A stretch of DNA of 27,466 nt, taken from contig CAYYJS010000046.1 of NCBI GenBank assembly GCA_964472315.1, positions 1 through 27,466 of the forward strand. Direction: 5' to 3'. The notes beneath the pieces were generated by a model. The model saw nothing but the letters and a program-made list of their open reading frames with translations. It had not been told where the DNA came from and made no database searches. This document shows, one piece after another, positions 1 through 8,035 of the stretch; position 1 is the stretch's first letter; the number at the start of each line of letters is the position of its first letter. This DNA comes from CAYYJS01 sp964472315 (GTDB lineage: Bacteria; Verrucomicrobiota; Kiritimatiellia; UBA8416). Position numbers and translations under genes: made by a program.

Positions 1-1
1 T

Positions 2-457
2 ACGGCCACTTCGGCCGGGACGTGGGCGCTTTATCTCGATCGTCTTGCGGGCGACACGGGCCGCCTGCGGCAGGTCCTCACCAATCTGGCGGGCAACGCG
101 GTGAAGTTCACCGACAGGGGCGAAGTGGCGCTGAGAGTCAGTCGCGCGAAGGACAATCACCACGCACAGGAGGCTTCCTGTTTGCTGCGGTTCTCCGTGC
201 GCGACACCGGCATCGGCATCCCGGCAGACAAGATCGGCATCCTGTTTCAGAAGTTCACGCAGGTAGACGGCTCGACAACACGGAAGTTCGGGGGCGCGGG
301 CCTGGGCCTGGCCCTTGGCAAGCAACTCGCGGAGATGCTCGGCGGCGAGATCGGCGTGGAAAGCATTGAAGGGCAGGGCTCGGAGTTCTGGTTCACGGCA
401 CGCTTCGGCCTTCAGACGGAGACGGCACGGGAAACGCAACAGGGAGACAACCCATGA
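2..457 (+). CDS. Sensor histidine kinase, C-terminal part (5' end outside window)
   Basis: This is the ATP-binding end of a two-component histidine kinase; the reading frame is open from the window edge, so the sensor and dimerisation parts lie upstream. Visible HATPase_c motifs are the N box (NLAGNAVKFT), the G1 box (DTGIGIP), the F box (LFQKFTQVDGS) and a G2 box reading GGAGLGLA, where GGTGLGLA is more usual. The protein ends about 25 residues after the last kinase motif, so no receiver domain follows. Its TGA stop overlaps the ATG of the next kinase gene (ATGA), suggesting translational coupling and a shared signalling operon. The fold is certain; the signal sensed cannot be told from this fragment. 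Confidence 0.93.
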   Translation, partial: TATSAGTWALYLDRLAGDTGRLRQVLTNLAGNAVKFTDRGEVALRVSRAKDNHHAQEASCLLRFSVRDTGIGIPADKIGILFQKFTQVDGSTTRKFGGAGLGLALGKQLAEMLGGEIGVESIEGQGSEFWFTARFGLQTETARETQQGDNP

Positions 458-3400
458 AAAAACGAGGCAACCGCTCCAAAGCCGACGTTAACCCTTTGTC
501 GGATTCGACCGTCTCACCTCAAGCAAGCTTGGCGCAGTCTGGGCAGGATTTGCGGCGCAAGGCTGAAGCCTTTGCCCGGGAACAGACCGCCCACACTCCT
601 GCCGATCTGCGCAAGCAGGCCGAGGCCAGACTCGCCCTGTCGCCGGAACCTCTCGCGGCCACCTCGCCCGCGGAAACCCAACGTCTCCTCCACGAACTGC
701 AGGTGCACCAGATCGAACTGGAGATGCAGAACGACGAGCTGCGCAAGGCCCAGGCGGAGATCGAAGCCGGGCGGGCGCGCTATTTCGACCTCTACGACCT
801 GGCCCCGGTGGGCTACGTCACCGTCGGCGAGAAGGGACTGGTCCTGGAAGCCAACCTCACCGCCGCCTCCCTGCTGGGCGTGAACCGCGACGCGCTGGTC
901 CGGCAGCCCTTGACCCGGTTCATGCTCAAAGAGGACCAGGACCTCTACTACCTGCTCCGCAAGAGACTCACCGACGGCTCCGGCGGGCAGGCCCCTTCGC
1001 TCCCGACGTGCGAACTGCGGATGGTCAAGCCCGACGGCTCGTTCTTCTGGGCGCAACTGGCCGCAACCGCCACGGAAGGCCCCGACGGCGCGCCCGCCTG
1101 CCGCGTCGTGCTCAGCGACAGCACCGAGCGCAAGCGGGCGGAAGCGGCTCTTCAGGAGATCCGCGATCTGCTGGATGCCACCCAGCGGCTGACCAAGGTC
1201 GGTGGTTGGGAGTGGGACGTCACGCGGCAGAAGATGACGTGGACGGACGAGACCTACCGCATTCACGATTTCGACCCGGCTGCGGTGCCGGCCGGTTCGC
1301 CCACCCATATCGAACGCAGTCTGGCCTGCTATGACGGCGAGGGGCGGAAGCGGGTCGCGGACGCGTTTCGGCGGTGTATCGAGGAGGGGGAGGACTATGA
1401 CGTGGAGTGCGGGTTCACCAGCGCGGCGGGTCGGAGTCTGCGCGTGCGCACGATCGGCCGGGCCATTCGGGAGAATGGACACACCGTCAAGGTCATGGGC
1501 AATCTTCAAGACCTCACCGAGTTGAGAAAGGCGGAGGAAAGCCTGAAGCGGATCGAATGGATGCTTTCCAAGAATCCGACCCCGGACGGCGCAGGCCTGG
1601 GTGAAGACCACGATCAAGGCTATGGTGATCTTACCGAATTGAATCGCGATGGCGTTATCCTGAAATCCGTCGGTCTCGAACGCCTGCAAGGTCTTGCCGA
1701 GGATTACCTGGACTTGCTCGGAACCTCCTCCGCCATCTACGAGGCGAACGGCGCCTATGCCTACGGGCTATTCTCCTCGGGGTGGTGCCGAATGATGGAC
1801 TGCGCCTCGCGCAACCCTTGCGCGACTTCGAATAACGTCGCCGCGCTAAACTCCGGCCGCTGGCTGTGCCATGAATCCTGCTGGACGGATTGCTGCAAGC
1901 AGGTCGTTGCCAACGGTGCGCCCGTGGACATCGCGTGCCACGGCGGCATTCGAATGTACGCGGTGCCGATCATGGCGCACGGGAACGTCGTGGGGGCGAT
2001 GAATTTCGGATACGGCGATCCGCCCAAAACCCCCGAGAAGCTGCGCATGCTCGCCGAGACCTACCAACTGGATTACGATGACCTGGTTCGCGCCGCCCAT
2101 GCATACGACTCGCGCCCGCCCTTCATCATTGAACTGGCCAAGAAACGGCTGCATGCGACCGCCCGGCTCATCGGTGCCATGATTGAGACGAAGCAGTCCG
2201 AGGAGGCCCTGCGGGAGAGCGAGGAACGGCTGCGGTTGGCGCACAAGGCCACGAACGATGTCGTCTGGGATTGGGATATCGTTCATGACGCTCAACGATG
2301 GAATGACGCTGGCACCGCCGTCTTCGGTTTGACCGATATCGTCGAACGTCCGCAAACCGCGGATTGGTGGGTCGAGCGGGTACATCCCGATGACCGGCAA
2401 CGGGTGCACGAGTCGTTCTTTGCTGTTGTCGAGAATCCAGCGGAAAACTTCTGGCATGACGAATACCGGTTCCGGAAGGCTGACGGCAGTTACGCCGACG
2501 TTTTGGATCGGGGCTACGTCCTGCGCAATCCGCAAGGCAAGGCTGTACGCATGATCGGCGCCATGCTCGACATCTCGGAGCGCAAACGGGCGGAGGCGGC
2601 GCACGCAAAATTGCAGGAGCAATTTACGCAAGCCCAGAAGATGGAGGCCGTGGGCCGCCTCGCAGGAGGCGTGGCGCACGACTTCAACAACCTGCTCATG
2701 GGCATCATGGGGTACACCCAGTTGTGCCGGGACAAGATCGCGCCGGACCATCCGATCCGGGAGTGGCTTGACGAAATCATCAATGACTCCAATCGCTCGG
2801 CCGAGATCACCCGGCAACTCCTGGCTTTCGCCCGAAAGCAGACTATCGAGCCGAGGGTCTTGGACCTCAACAACGCCGTGGCCGGCATGCTCAAACTGTT
2901 GCGGCGGATGATCGGGGAGGATATCAAACTCATATGGCGACCGGGCGTGCACATGCGGCCGGTGAAACTCGACCCGTCGCAGATTGACCAAATCCTTGCC
3001 AACCTGTGCGTCAATGCGCGGGATGCCATCGCCGGTGTCGGCGAGATTACCTTGGAAACCGGAAGCACCGTTATCGACGCAGAGTACTGCGCCGTACACC
3101 CGGAAGCCATTCCCGGCGCGTATGCGTTTCTGGCGGTCAGCGACAATGGATGTGGCATGGATCAGGAGACCCTGGCGCAGGTGTTCGAGCCGTTCTTCAC
3201 CACCAAGGGAGTCGGCAAGGGCACGGGACTGGGCTTGGCTACGGTGTACGGAATCGTCAAGCAGAACAGCGGATTTATCTATGCCTACAGCGAGCCGGGC
3301 AAAGGCACGACGTTCAAGATCTATCTGCCCGAACTGGCGGCGGAGACCGTGGCGACAAACGTCACCAACAAGACGGAATCACCCCAAGGACGGGGGGAGA

Positions 3401-3771
3401 CCGTCTTGCTGGTGGAGGACGAGAAATCGCTGCGCGTGACGTGCCGCCTGTTTCTGGAAGGCCTTGGGTACAAAGTTCTGGTGGCGGAGACTCCAGGGGC
3501 GGCATTGAAGGTGATGGAACGGCATTCCGGTGACATCGACGTATTGCTGACGGACGTGGTCATGCCGGAGATGGATGGGGGACAGCTGGCGAAATGCATC
3601 GGCGCGGTTAAACCCGGTATCAAAGTGTTGTTCATGTCCGGTTACACGGCCGACGTGATTGCCCAGCGCGGTGTGCTGAATGAGGGCGTGCAGTTCATCC
3701 CGAAGCCGTTCACGCGTGATGACCTCGCGCGCAAGATGTGCGAGATTTTGGAGGGGCCGCGCTCTGGTTGA
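454..3771 (+). CDS. Soluble PAS-PocR hybrid histidine kinase with receiver domain
   Basis: A 1105-residue hybrid sensor kinase. In order: a coiled N-terminus; PAS at about 105-225; a second PAS at about 240-355; a PocR-type ligand-binding domain at about 395-565, rich in cysteines (first at residue 445, then CASRNPC and CHESCWTDCC); a PAS_3-like domain with WWVERVHPDD at about 590-715; HisKA with phospho-acceptor His742 (GGVAHDFNNLL); HATPase_c with the N box around N850-N854, DNGCGM from D897 and GTGLGLA; and a C-terminal receiver with phospho-acceptor Asp1034 (LLTDVVMPEMDG) and Lys1084 (PKPF). No membrane segment is seen, so it should sense a cytoplasmic signal, perhaps a small molecule or redox state through PocR (inference). 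The start overlaps the previous kinase gene by 4 bp. No partner regulator or target is visible nearby. Confidence 0.95.
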   Translation: MKKRGNRSKADVNPLSDSTVSPQASLAQSGQDLRRKAEAFAREQTAHTPADLRKQAEARLALSPEPLAATSPAETQRLLHELQVHQIELEMQNDELRKAQAEIEAGRARYFDLYDLAPVGYVTVGEKGLVLEANLTAASLLGVNRDALVRQPLTRFMLKEDQDLYYLLRKRLTDGSGGQAPSLPTCELRMVKPDGSFFWAQLAATATEGPDGAPACRVVLSDSTERKRAEAALQEIRDLLDATQRLTKVGGWEWDVTRQKMTWTDETYRIHDFDPAAVPAGSPTHIERSLACYDGEGRKRVADAFRRCIEEGEDYDVECGFTSAAGRSLRVRTIGRAIRENGHTVKVMGNLQDLTELRKAEESLKRIEWMLSKNPTPDGAGLGEDHDQGYGDLTELNRDGVILKSVGLERLQGLAEDYLDLLGTSSAIYEANGAYAYGLFSSGWCRMMDCASRNPCATSNNVAALNSGRWLCHESCWTDCCKQVVANGAPVDIACHGGIRMYAVPIMAHGNVVGAMNFGYGDPPKTPEKLRMLAETYQLDYDDLVRAAHAYDSRPPFIIELAKKRLHATARLIGAMIETKQSEEALRESEERLRLAHKATNDVVWDWDIVHDAQRWNDAGTAVFGLTDIVERPQTADWWVERVHPDDRQRVHESFFAVVENPAENFWHDEYRFRKADGSYADVLDRGYVLRNPQGKAVRMIGAMLDISERKRAEAAHAKLQEQFTQAQKMEAVGRLAGGVAHDFNNLLMGIMGYTQLCRDKIAPDHPIREWLDEIINDSNRSAEITRQLLAFARKQTIEPRVLDLNNAVAGMLKLLRRMIGEDIKLIWRPGVHMRPVKLDPSQIDQILANLCVNARDAIAGVGEITLETGSTVIDAEYCAVHPEAIPGAYAFLAVSDNGCGMDQETLAQVFEPFFTTKGVGKGTGLGLATVYGIVKQNSGFIYAYSEPGKGTTFKIYLPELAAETVATNVTNKTESPQGRGETVLLVEDEKSLRVTCRLFLEGLGYKVLVAETPGAALKVMERHSGDIDVLLTDVVMPEMDGGQLAKCIGAVKPGIKVLFMSGYTADVIAQRGVLNEGVQFIPKPFTRDDLARKMCEILEGPRSG

Positions 3772-3921
3772 TCACGGACGTCTTGGCTTGCTCGTTACCC
3801 GAAACGGTTGCCACCCGGTATATGCATGCCGACGCTTTGAAGTCGGGGAACTAGGCCGCATGCGAACATGGCCACGGCGGTTCACGCACATGTGGTCCCA
3901 AGGCGCAACCGCCCCCCGTCG

Positions 3922-3937
3922 GGCTGGCGTGCCAGCC
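3922..3937. repeat. Short perfect palindrome beside the tRNA gene
   Basis: GGCTGGC and GCCAGCC are exact inverted repeats separated by GT. On the minus strand the centre reads GGCACGCC, the same 8-mer as in two of the palindromes at the right end of the window. It lies about 20 bp beyond the 3' end of the minus-strand tRNA, so it could act as a transcript-end hairpin, but no T-run follows. It could equally be a dispersed palindromic repeat. Confidence 0.5.
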
Positions 3938-3957
3938 GAAGCCCGCAGGGCGAAGGA

Positions 3958-4045
3958 TGGCGGAGGGAGTGGGATTCGAACCCACGGACGCTTGCGCGTC
4001 GCCGGTTTTCAAGACCGGTGCTTTCAACCGCTCAGCCATCCCTCC
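3958..4045 (-). tRNA. tRNA-Ser (anticodon UGA), CCA encoded
   Basis: On the minus strand the sequence folds as a class II tRNA. The 7-bp acceptor stem is GGAGGGA with TCCCTCC. A D arm follows, then an anticodon stem CCGGT/ACCGG around loop CTTGAAA, giving anticodon TGA, which reads UCA-type serine codons. A long variable arm (GACGCGCAAGCGTC) and a TTCGAATC T-loop follow. The discriminator base is G, as expected for tRNA-Ser, and CCA is encoded at 3958-3960. The gene lies antisense to its neighbours between the hybrid kinase and queE. Confidence 0.97.
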
Positions 4046-4067
4046 GTGGGGTGTCCGGTATGTGCCG

Positions 4068-4097
4068 AGACTAGCGGAGGTCGTGTCGGGGGCGCAA
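4068..4097 (-). promoter_or_regulatory. Candidate sigma70-type promoter of tRNA-Ser
   Basis: On the minus strand TTGCGC (-35) and TAGTCT (-10) are separated by 18 bp. Transcription would begin about 16 nt before the tRNA 5' end. The hexamers are moderate matches, so this is positional inference. Confidence 0.4.
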
Positions 4098-4127
4098 CCG
4101 AAATGTCCGGGAACCGTCTCTGCGGTC

Positions 4128-4157
4128 TTGGCGAAGCGGGGGCGGTTGCGGTAGAGT
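4128..4157 (+). promoter_or_regulatory. Weak candidate promoter of queE
   Basis: TTGGCG and TAGAGT are separated by 18 bp. The predicted transcription start is within a few bases of the queE ATG, which would make the mRNA almost leaderless; no clear Shine-Dalgarno sequence precedes that ATG. No preQ1-riboswitch-like hairpin is apparent in the 120 bp before queE. Confidence 0.25.
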
Positions 4158-4166
4158 TCGGGCGTC

Positions 4167-4808
4167 ATGAGCATGAGCAGCGTCTATGTGATCGAGGTGT
4201 TCACGTCGATTCAGGGAGAATCTTCGTTCGCGGGACTGCCGTGCCTGTTCATCCGTCTGGCCGGCTGCAACTTGCGTTGCCGGTATTGCGACACGCGCGA
4301 GGCGTGGCGCGGATGGCAGCCCCGGGCCATCGCCGACCTGGCGGCGATGGCGCGCGATACGGGCGCGGCGATCGTCGAGATCACCGGCGGCGAGCCGTTG
4401 CTGCAGCCGGCGTTTCCAGGGCTGGCGGCGGCCGTCTGCGCGGCGTTCGACGGACCGGTGCTGGTGGAGACCAACGGTTCGCTGGATCTCTCCGTCGTGC
4501 CGCCGCGCATGACGGCGATCGTCGACGTGAAGACCCCCGGCAGCGGCGCGGGCGACAGTTTCGACATGCGCAACCTCGACCGGTTGCGCGCGCATGACGA
4601 GGTGAAATTCGTCATCTGCGACCGCGCCGATTACGACTGGTCGAAGGCCTTCGTGGAGCGCGAGCGTGTGGCGACGCGCTGCCGCGAGGTGCTGTTTTCG
4701 CCCTGCATGGGGCTGGTGGATCCGCATGACCTGGCGAAATGGATGCTCGAAGACCGCCTGAAAGTCCGCTTCCAGGTGCAGCTCCACAAACTGGTGGGGG
4801 TTCCGTGA
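4167..4808 (+). CDS. queE: 7-carboxy-7-deazaguanine synthase (radical SAM)
   Basis: QueE converts 6-carboxy-tetrahydropterin to 7-carboxy-7-deazaguanine (CDG) in the preQ0/queuosine pathway. The 213-residue length fits the family. The radical-SAM cluster ligands are Cys34, Cys38 and Cys41 (CNLRCRYC), preceded by the family hallmark FTSIQGESSFAGLPCLFIRLAG. The SAM-binding segment EITGGEPLL and the substrate-side motif VDVKTPGSG follow. Two in-phase ATGs lie at the start (residues 1 and 3); the first is used here, but the second is equally possible. The stop overlaps the queC start by one base (TGATG), and the enzyme's product CDG is the substrate of that neighbour. Confidence 0.96.
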   Translation: MSMSSVYVIEVFTSIQGESSFAGLPCLFIRLAGCNLRCRYCDTREAWRGWQPRAIADLAAMARDTGAAIVEITGGEPLLQPAFPGLAAAVCAAFDGPVLVETNGSLDLSVVPPRMTAIVDVKTPGSGAGDSFDMRNLDRLRAHDEVKFVICDRADYDWSKAFVERERVATRCREVLFSPCMGLVDPHDLAKWMLEDRLKVRFQVQLHKLVGVP

Positions 4809-5548
4809 TGGGTGCGGGCGGCGTGGTTCTGTTGTCGGGCGGGATGGACTCCGTGACGCTGCTGCATCAGGTGCGGCAGGCGGCGCCGGCCGCGGACGTG
4901 TATGCCATCTCGTTCGTCTACGGCCAGAAGCACGCGCGGGAACTCGACATGGCGGCCTGGCAGGCGCGGCAGGCGGGCGTGCGGGAGCATCGCGTGGTCG
5001 ACATCGGCGTGGTGGGCGCGCTGACGCAAGGCGGCTCGGCGCTGACCGATCCGGCCATCGCCGTGCCGGACCTGGCCGATATCCGGCCCGAACAGCGCCG
5101 GCAGCCGCCCACGTATGTGCCCAACCGCAACCTGATTCTGCTCGCGCTGGCGGCGGCATGGGCCGAGTCCGCGGGGGTGGCGCGCGTGTTTTATGGGGCG
5201 CAGGCGCAGGACCGGTACGGCTACTGGGATTGTACGGTTGATTTTGTCGCCCGAATCAACGATCTTCTCGGACTCAACCGCGGGCGGGCCGTCACGGTCG
5301 AAGCGCCGTTTGTGGCGATGACCAAGGCCGATATCTTGCGCCTGGGGTTGGGCCTCGGCGTGGACTATGCCCACACGTGGAGCTGCTATCGCGGCGCGGC
5401 GCATCCCTGCGGGGGATGCCCGACATGCGTGGAGCGCGCGCGGGCGTTCGCGGCGATCGGAAAAACGGATCCCCTGATGGGAGGCGAGAACGAGCATGAG
5501 TGTGCCGCTGTTGGATTTGAAGGGTCAGTACCGACCGTTGCGCGATGA
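4808..5548 (+). CDS. queC: 7-cyano-7-deazaguanine synthase
   Basis: QueC converts CDG to 7-cyano-7-deazaguanine (preQ0) using ATP and ammonia. The 246-residue product has the PP-loop nucleotide-binding motif SGGMDS at residues 10-15 and the C-terminal zinc site Cys193, Cys201, Cys204 and Cys207 (CYRG, then CGGCPTC). The ATG at 4808 was chosen because it begins right before the conserved first strand (VVLLSGGMDS), is preceded by a GGGGG stretch, and overlaps the queE stop by one base. The frame stays open 53 bp into the next gene, so the last residues after the conserved zinc region are an unusually long overlap. queF, queD and folE are not in the window. Confidence 0.96.
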   Translation: MGAGGVVLLSGGMDSVTLLHQVRQAAPAADVYAISFVYGQKHARELDMAAWQARQAGVREHRVVDIGVVGALTQGGSALTDPAIAVPDLADIRPEQRRQPPTYVPNRNLILLALAAAWAESAGVARVFYGAQAQDRYGYWDCTVDFVARINDLLGLNRGRAVTVEAPFVAMTKADILRLGLGLGVDYAHTWSCYRGAAHPCGGCPTCVERARAFAAIGKTDPLMGGENEHECAAVGFEGSVPTVAR

Positions 5549-6650
5549 GGTGATGGCGGCGATCGCCGAGGTGTGCGATGCGCAATACTTCATTCTGGGG
5601 CCGAAGGTGGAAGCGTTCGAGTCGGCCGTGGCGGCTTACTGCGGGGTCGAATCGGCCGTGGGCGTTTCGTCGGGCACGGACGCGCTGCTGATGGCCCTGA
5701 TGGCGCTGGGCATCGGTCCCGGCGATGCGGTCATCACCACGCCCTACACGTTCTTCGCGACGGCGGGCTGTATCGTGCGAGCCGGCGCGGTGCCGGTGTT
5801 CGCCGACATCGATCCGGTGACGTTCAACATCGATCCGGCCCGCGCCGCGGCGGCTTTGGCCGACGCGCGCCGGCGCTTCCCCGACCGGCGCGTGCGCGCG
5901 CTGATGCCGGTGCACCTTTACGGGCAGTCGGCGGACATGGCGCCGTTGATGGCGCTGGCCCACGCCGAGGACTTGCTCGTGATCGAGGACGCCTGTCAGG
6001 CGATCGGCGCGGAATACCCGATGGACGGGCGCGCGTGTCGCGCCGGCGCGATCGGCACGGTCGGGTGTTTCAGCTTTTTCCCGTCCAAGAACCTGGGCGG
6101 GTTCGGGGATGGGGGCATGGCCGTGACGCAGGACCCCGAACTGGGTGCGCGTCTGAAGCAGTTCCGCAATCACGGCATGGAGCCAAAGTACTATCACCCC
6201 GAGATCGGGGGCAACTTCCGCCTGGATGCCCTGCAGGCGGCCGTGCTGTCGATCAAGCTGAAGCACCTCGAGGCCTGGCACCGTCGCCGGCGCGAGAACG
6301 CCGCGCGGTATGATGTGTTGCTGGCCGATCTGCCGGTGACGTGTCCGGCGGCGGTCTACCGTGACGCGGGTCTGGTCAATCACCACATCTATAATCAGTA
6401 CATCGTCCGGGTGCCGGATCGCGAACGCGTGCGGGGCGCGCTGCAGGCCGCGGGCATCGGTTGCGAGGTTTACTATCCCGTGCCGCTGCATCTGCAGGAG
6501 TGTTTCCGCGGGCTGGGTTACGTCGCGGGCGACTTTCCGGTGAGCGAGCAGGCCGCACGCGAGACGCTGGCCCTGCCGATCTATCCCGAGTTGACGGAAG
6601 CCATGCAGGCCGAAGTGGTCGCCGCGCTGGCGCGGGCGGTGCGCGCGTAG
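5496..6650 (+). CDS. DegT/DnrJ/EryC1/StrS-family PLP aminotransferase
   Basis: A 384-residue fold-type I PLP enzyme of the family that aminates nucleotide-linked keto-sugars. It begins with the typical VPLLDLKGQY; VSSGTDALLMAL is the phosphate-binding region, followed by TTPYTFFATAG, then IEDACQAIGA with the PLP-contacting aspartate. The PLP lysine is Lys198 (FFPSKNLGGFGDGG). The C-terminal part has NHHIYNQYIVR and VYYPVPLHLQECF, also typical. A GGGAGG site lies about 10 bp before the ATG. It overlaps queC by 53 bp but is not part of queuosine synthesis, so its substrate is probably an amino-sugar precursor for surface polysaccharide (inference). No sugar-nucleotide dehydratase or transferase is adjacent. 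Confidence 0.93.
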   Translation: MSVPLLDLKGQYRPLRDEVMAAIAEVCDAQYFILGPKVEAFESAVAAYCGVESAVGVSSGTDALLMALMALGIGPGDAVITTPYTFFATAGCIVRAGAVPVFADIDPVTFNIDPARAAAALADARRRFPDRRVRALMPVHLYGQSADMAPLMALAHAEDLLVIEDACQAIGAEYPMDGRACRAGAIGTVGCFSFFPSKNLGGFGDGGMAVTQDPELGARLKQFRNHGMEPKYYHPEIGGNFRLDALQAAVLSIKLKHLEAWHRRRRENAARYDVLLADLPVTCPAAVYRDAGLVNHHIYNQYIVRVPDRERVRGALQAAGIGCEVYYPVPLHLQECFRGLGYVAGDFPVSEQAARETLALPIYPELTEAMQAEVVAALARAVRA

Positions 6651-6757
6651 GGTGGATCGCGACGGTGAGGAAGGGACGGGGCACGCGCCTCGCGGGAAAG
6701 AGGGCGTGTGGAGAACCACGGTTGGTTGAAGACACGACTTAGGACAGGAGACACGAT

Positions 6758-8035
6758 ATGCCGAATACGGTTCTGATCGGCGCCCAATGGGGCGATGAGG
6801 GGAAGGGCAAGATCATCGATGTGCTGACCAGGGACGTGGACCTGGTGGTGCGGTTTCAGGGCGGCAACAATGCCGGTCATACGGTGAAGATCGACGACGA
6901 GAAGTTCGTCCTGCACCTGATCCCGTCGGGCATCCTGCATGCCACGCAGATCTGCGTCATCGGCAACGGTCTGGTGGTCGATCCGCTGGCGCTGCTGAAG
7001 GAGATCCGCGAAGTCGAGGACGGCGGCCGTACCGTGATGGGGCGTCTCTTCGTAAGCGACCGGGCGCACGTCGTGTTTCCCTACCACGGCGCGATCGACG
7101 CGGCGCGCGAGGCGTTGCTGTCCGACGGGCGGAAGATCGGCACGACCAAGCGCGGCATCGGGCCCTGTTACGGGGACAAGGTCAGCCGCGTGGGGCTGCG
7201 CATGGTCGATCTGATCAGCCCCGAGTTTCCGGAGCTGCTGGCGTTGCGCCTGGAGGAGGCCAACCGCGTGCTGGCGGCGCTCGGCGGCGAACGCGTCGAC
7301 CTCGACAAGCTGCTGGCGGACTATACGGCGGCCGGCGAGGCCATGCGGCCATACGTCGCCGACACGGTGACGCTGGTCAACCAGGCCATCCGTGACGGCA
7401 AGTCGGTGCTTTTCGAAGGCGCGCAGGGGACGATGCTGGACATCGATTTCGGCACGTATCCGTACGTGACGTCGTCGAATGCGTCGGCGGGCGGCGCCTG
7501 CACGGGGGCCGGCGTCGGTCCGCACCGGATCGATCGCGTCGTGGGCGTCGTCAAGGCCTACACCACGCGCGTGGGCGAAGGCCCGTTCCCGACCGAACTC
7601 AAGGATGCGGTCGGCGCGACCATGGGCCGCGTGGGCAACGAGTTCGGGGCCACGACCGGGCGGCCGCGCCGCTGCGGCTGGTTCGATGTGGTCGTCGCCC
7701 GCTACTCGGCCATGCTCAACGGCATCGACTACTGGGCCATGACCAAGCTCGACGTGCTCGACAGTCTGCCCGTGCTGAAGATCTGCGTGGCGTACGCGTG
7801 CGACGGACGGCGTTTCGACAGCATGCCGGCCAGCACCCGCGTGTTGGAGCGCTGCGTGCCGGTGTACGAGGAAATGCCGGGATGGGAATGCTCCACCGCG
7901 GATGTCACGCGGATGGAGGATTTGCCGGCGCGTGCGCGCGCCTACGTGGACCGGTTGTGCGAGCTGACCGGCGTGCCGCTGGGCATTCTTTCCGTCGGAC
8001 CCAAACGTGCCAGCACCCTGCGCGTCGCCCTATGA
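6758..8035 (+). CDS. purA: Adenylosuccinate synthetase
   Basis: PurA joins IMP and aspartate with GTP hydrolysis to give adenylosuccinate, the first committed step to AMP. The 425-residue length is standard. The GTP loop GAQWGDEGKGK carries catalytic Asp13, and NNAGHTV carries catalytic His41. Further family motifs are TKRGIGPCYGDK, FEGAQGTMLDIDFGTYPYVTS, TRVGEGPFPTEL, FGATTGRPRRCGWFD and the guanine-binding VGPKRAS near the C-terminus. The start is supported by GGAGA nine bases upstream. A 107-bp gap precedes it, in which no convincing promoter was found. The stop overlaps the uppS start (ATGA). Confidence 0.98.
   Translation: MPNTVLIGAQWGDEGKGKIIDVLTRDVDLVVRFQGGNNAGHTVKIDDEKFVLHLIPSGILHATQICVIGNGLVVDPLALLKEIREVEDGGRTVMGRLFVSDRAHVVFPYHGAIDAAREALLSDGRKIGTTKRGIGPCYGDKVSRVGLRMVDLISPEFPELLALRLEEANRVLAALGGERVDLDKLLADYTAAGEAMRPYVADTVTLVNQAIRDGKSVLFEGAQGTMLDIDFGTYPYVTSSNASAGGACTGAGVGPHRIDRVVGVVKAYTTRVGEGPFPTELKDAVGATMGRVGNEFGATTGRPRRCGWFDVVVARYSAMLNGIDYWAMTKLDVLDSLPVLKICVAYACDGRRFDSMPASTRVLERCVPVYEEMPGWECSTADVTRMEDLPARARAYVDRLCELTGVPLGILSVGPKRASTLRVAL

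Noticed and set aside
1846..3099. 417-codon open frame on the minus strand under the hybrid kinase
   Set aside because: It is antisense to a gene with complete domain motifs; its product is His/Arg/Pro-rich with no recognisable family. Long empty frames are expected opposite GC-rich genes.
4046..4166. preQ1 riboswitch before queE
   Set aside because: No H-type pseudoknot-like hairpin with an A-rich tail was found in this GC-rich gap.
3680..4597. Open frame running through the end of the hybrid kinase, the tRNA and into queE
   Set aside because: It crosses a tRNA and overlaps two real genes in another frame; no protein family is seen.
7798..8031. Upstream extension of the uppS frame inside purA
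   Set aside because: The product would have an arginine-rich non-homologous N-terminus; ATG 8032 gives normal length and ATGA coupling.
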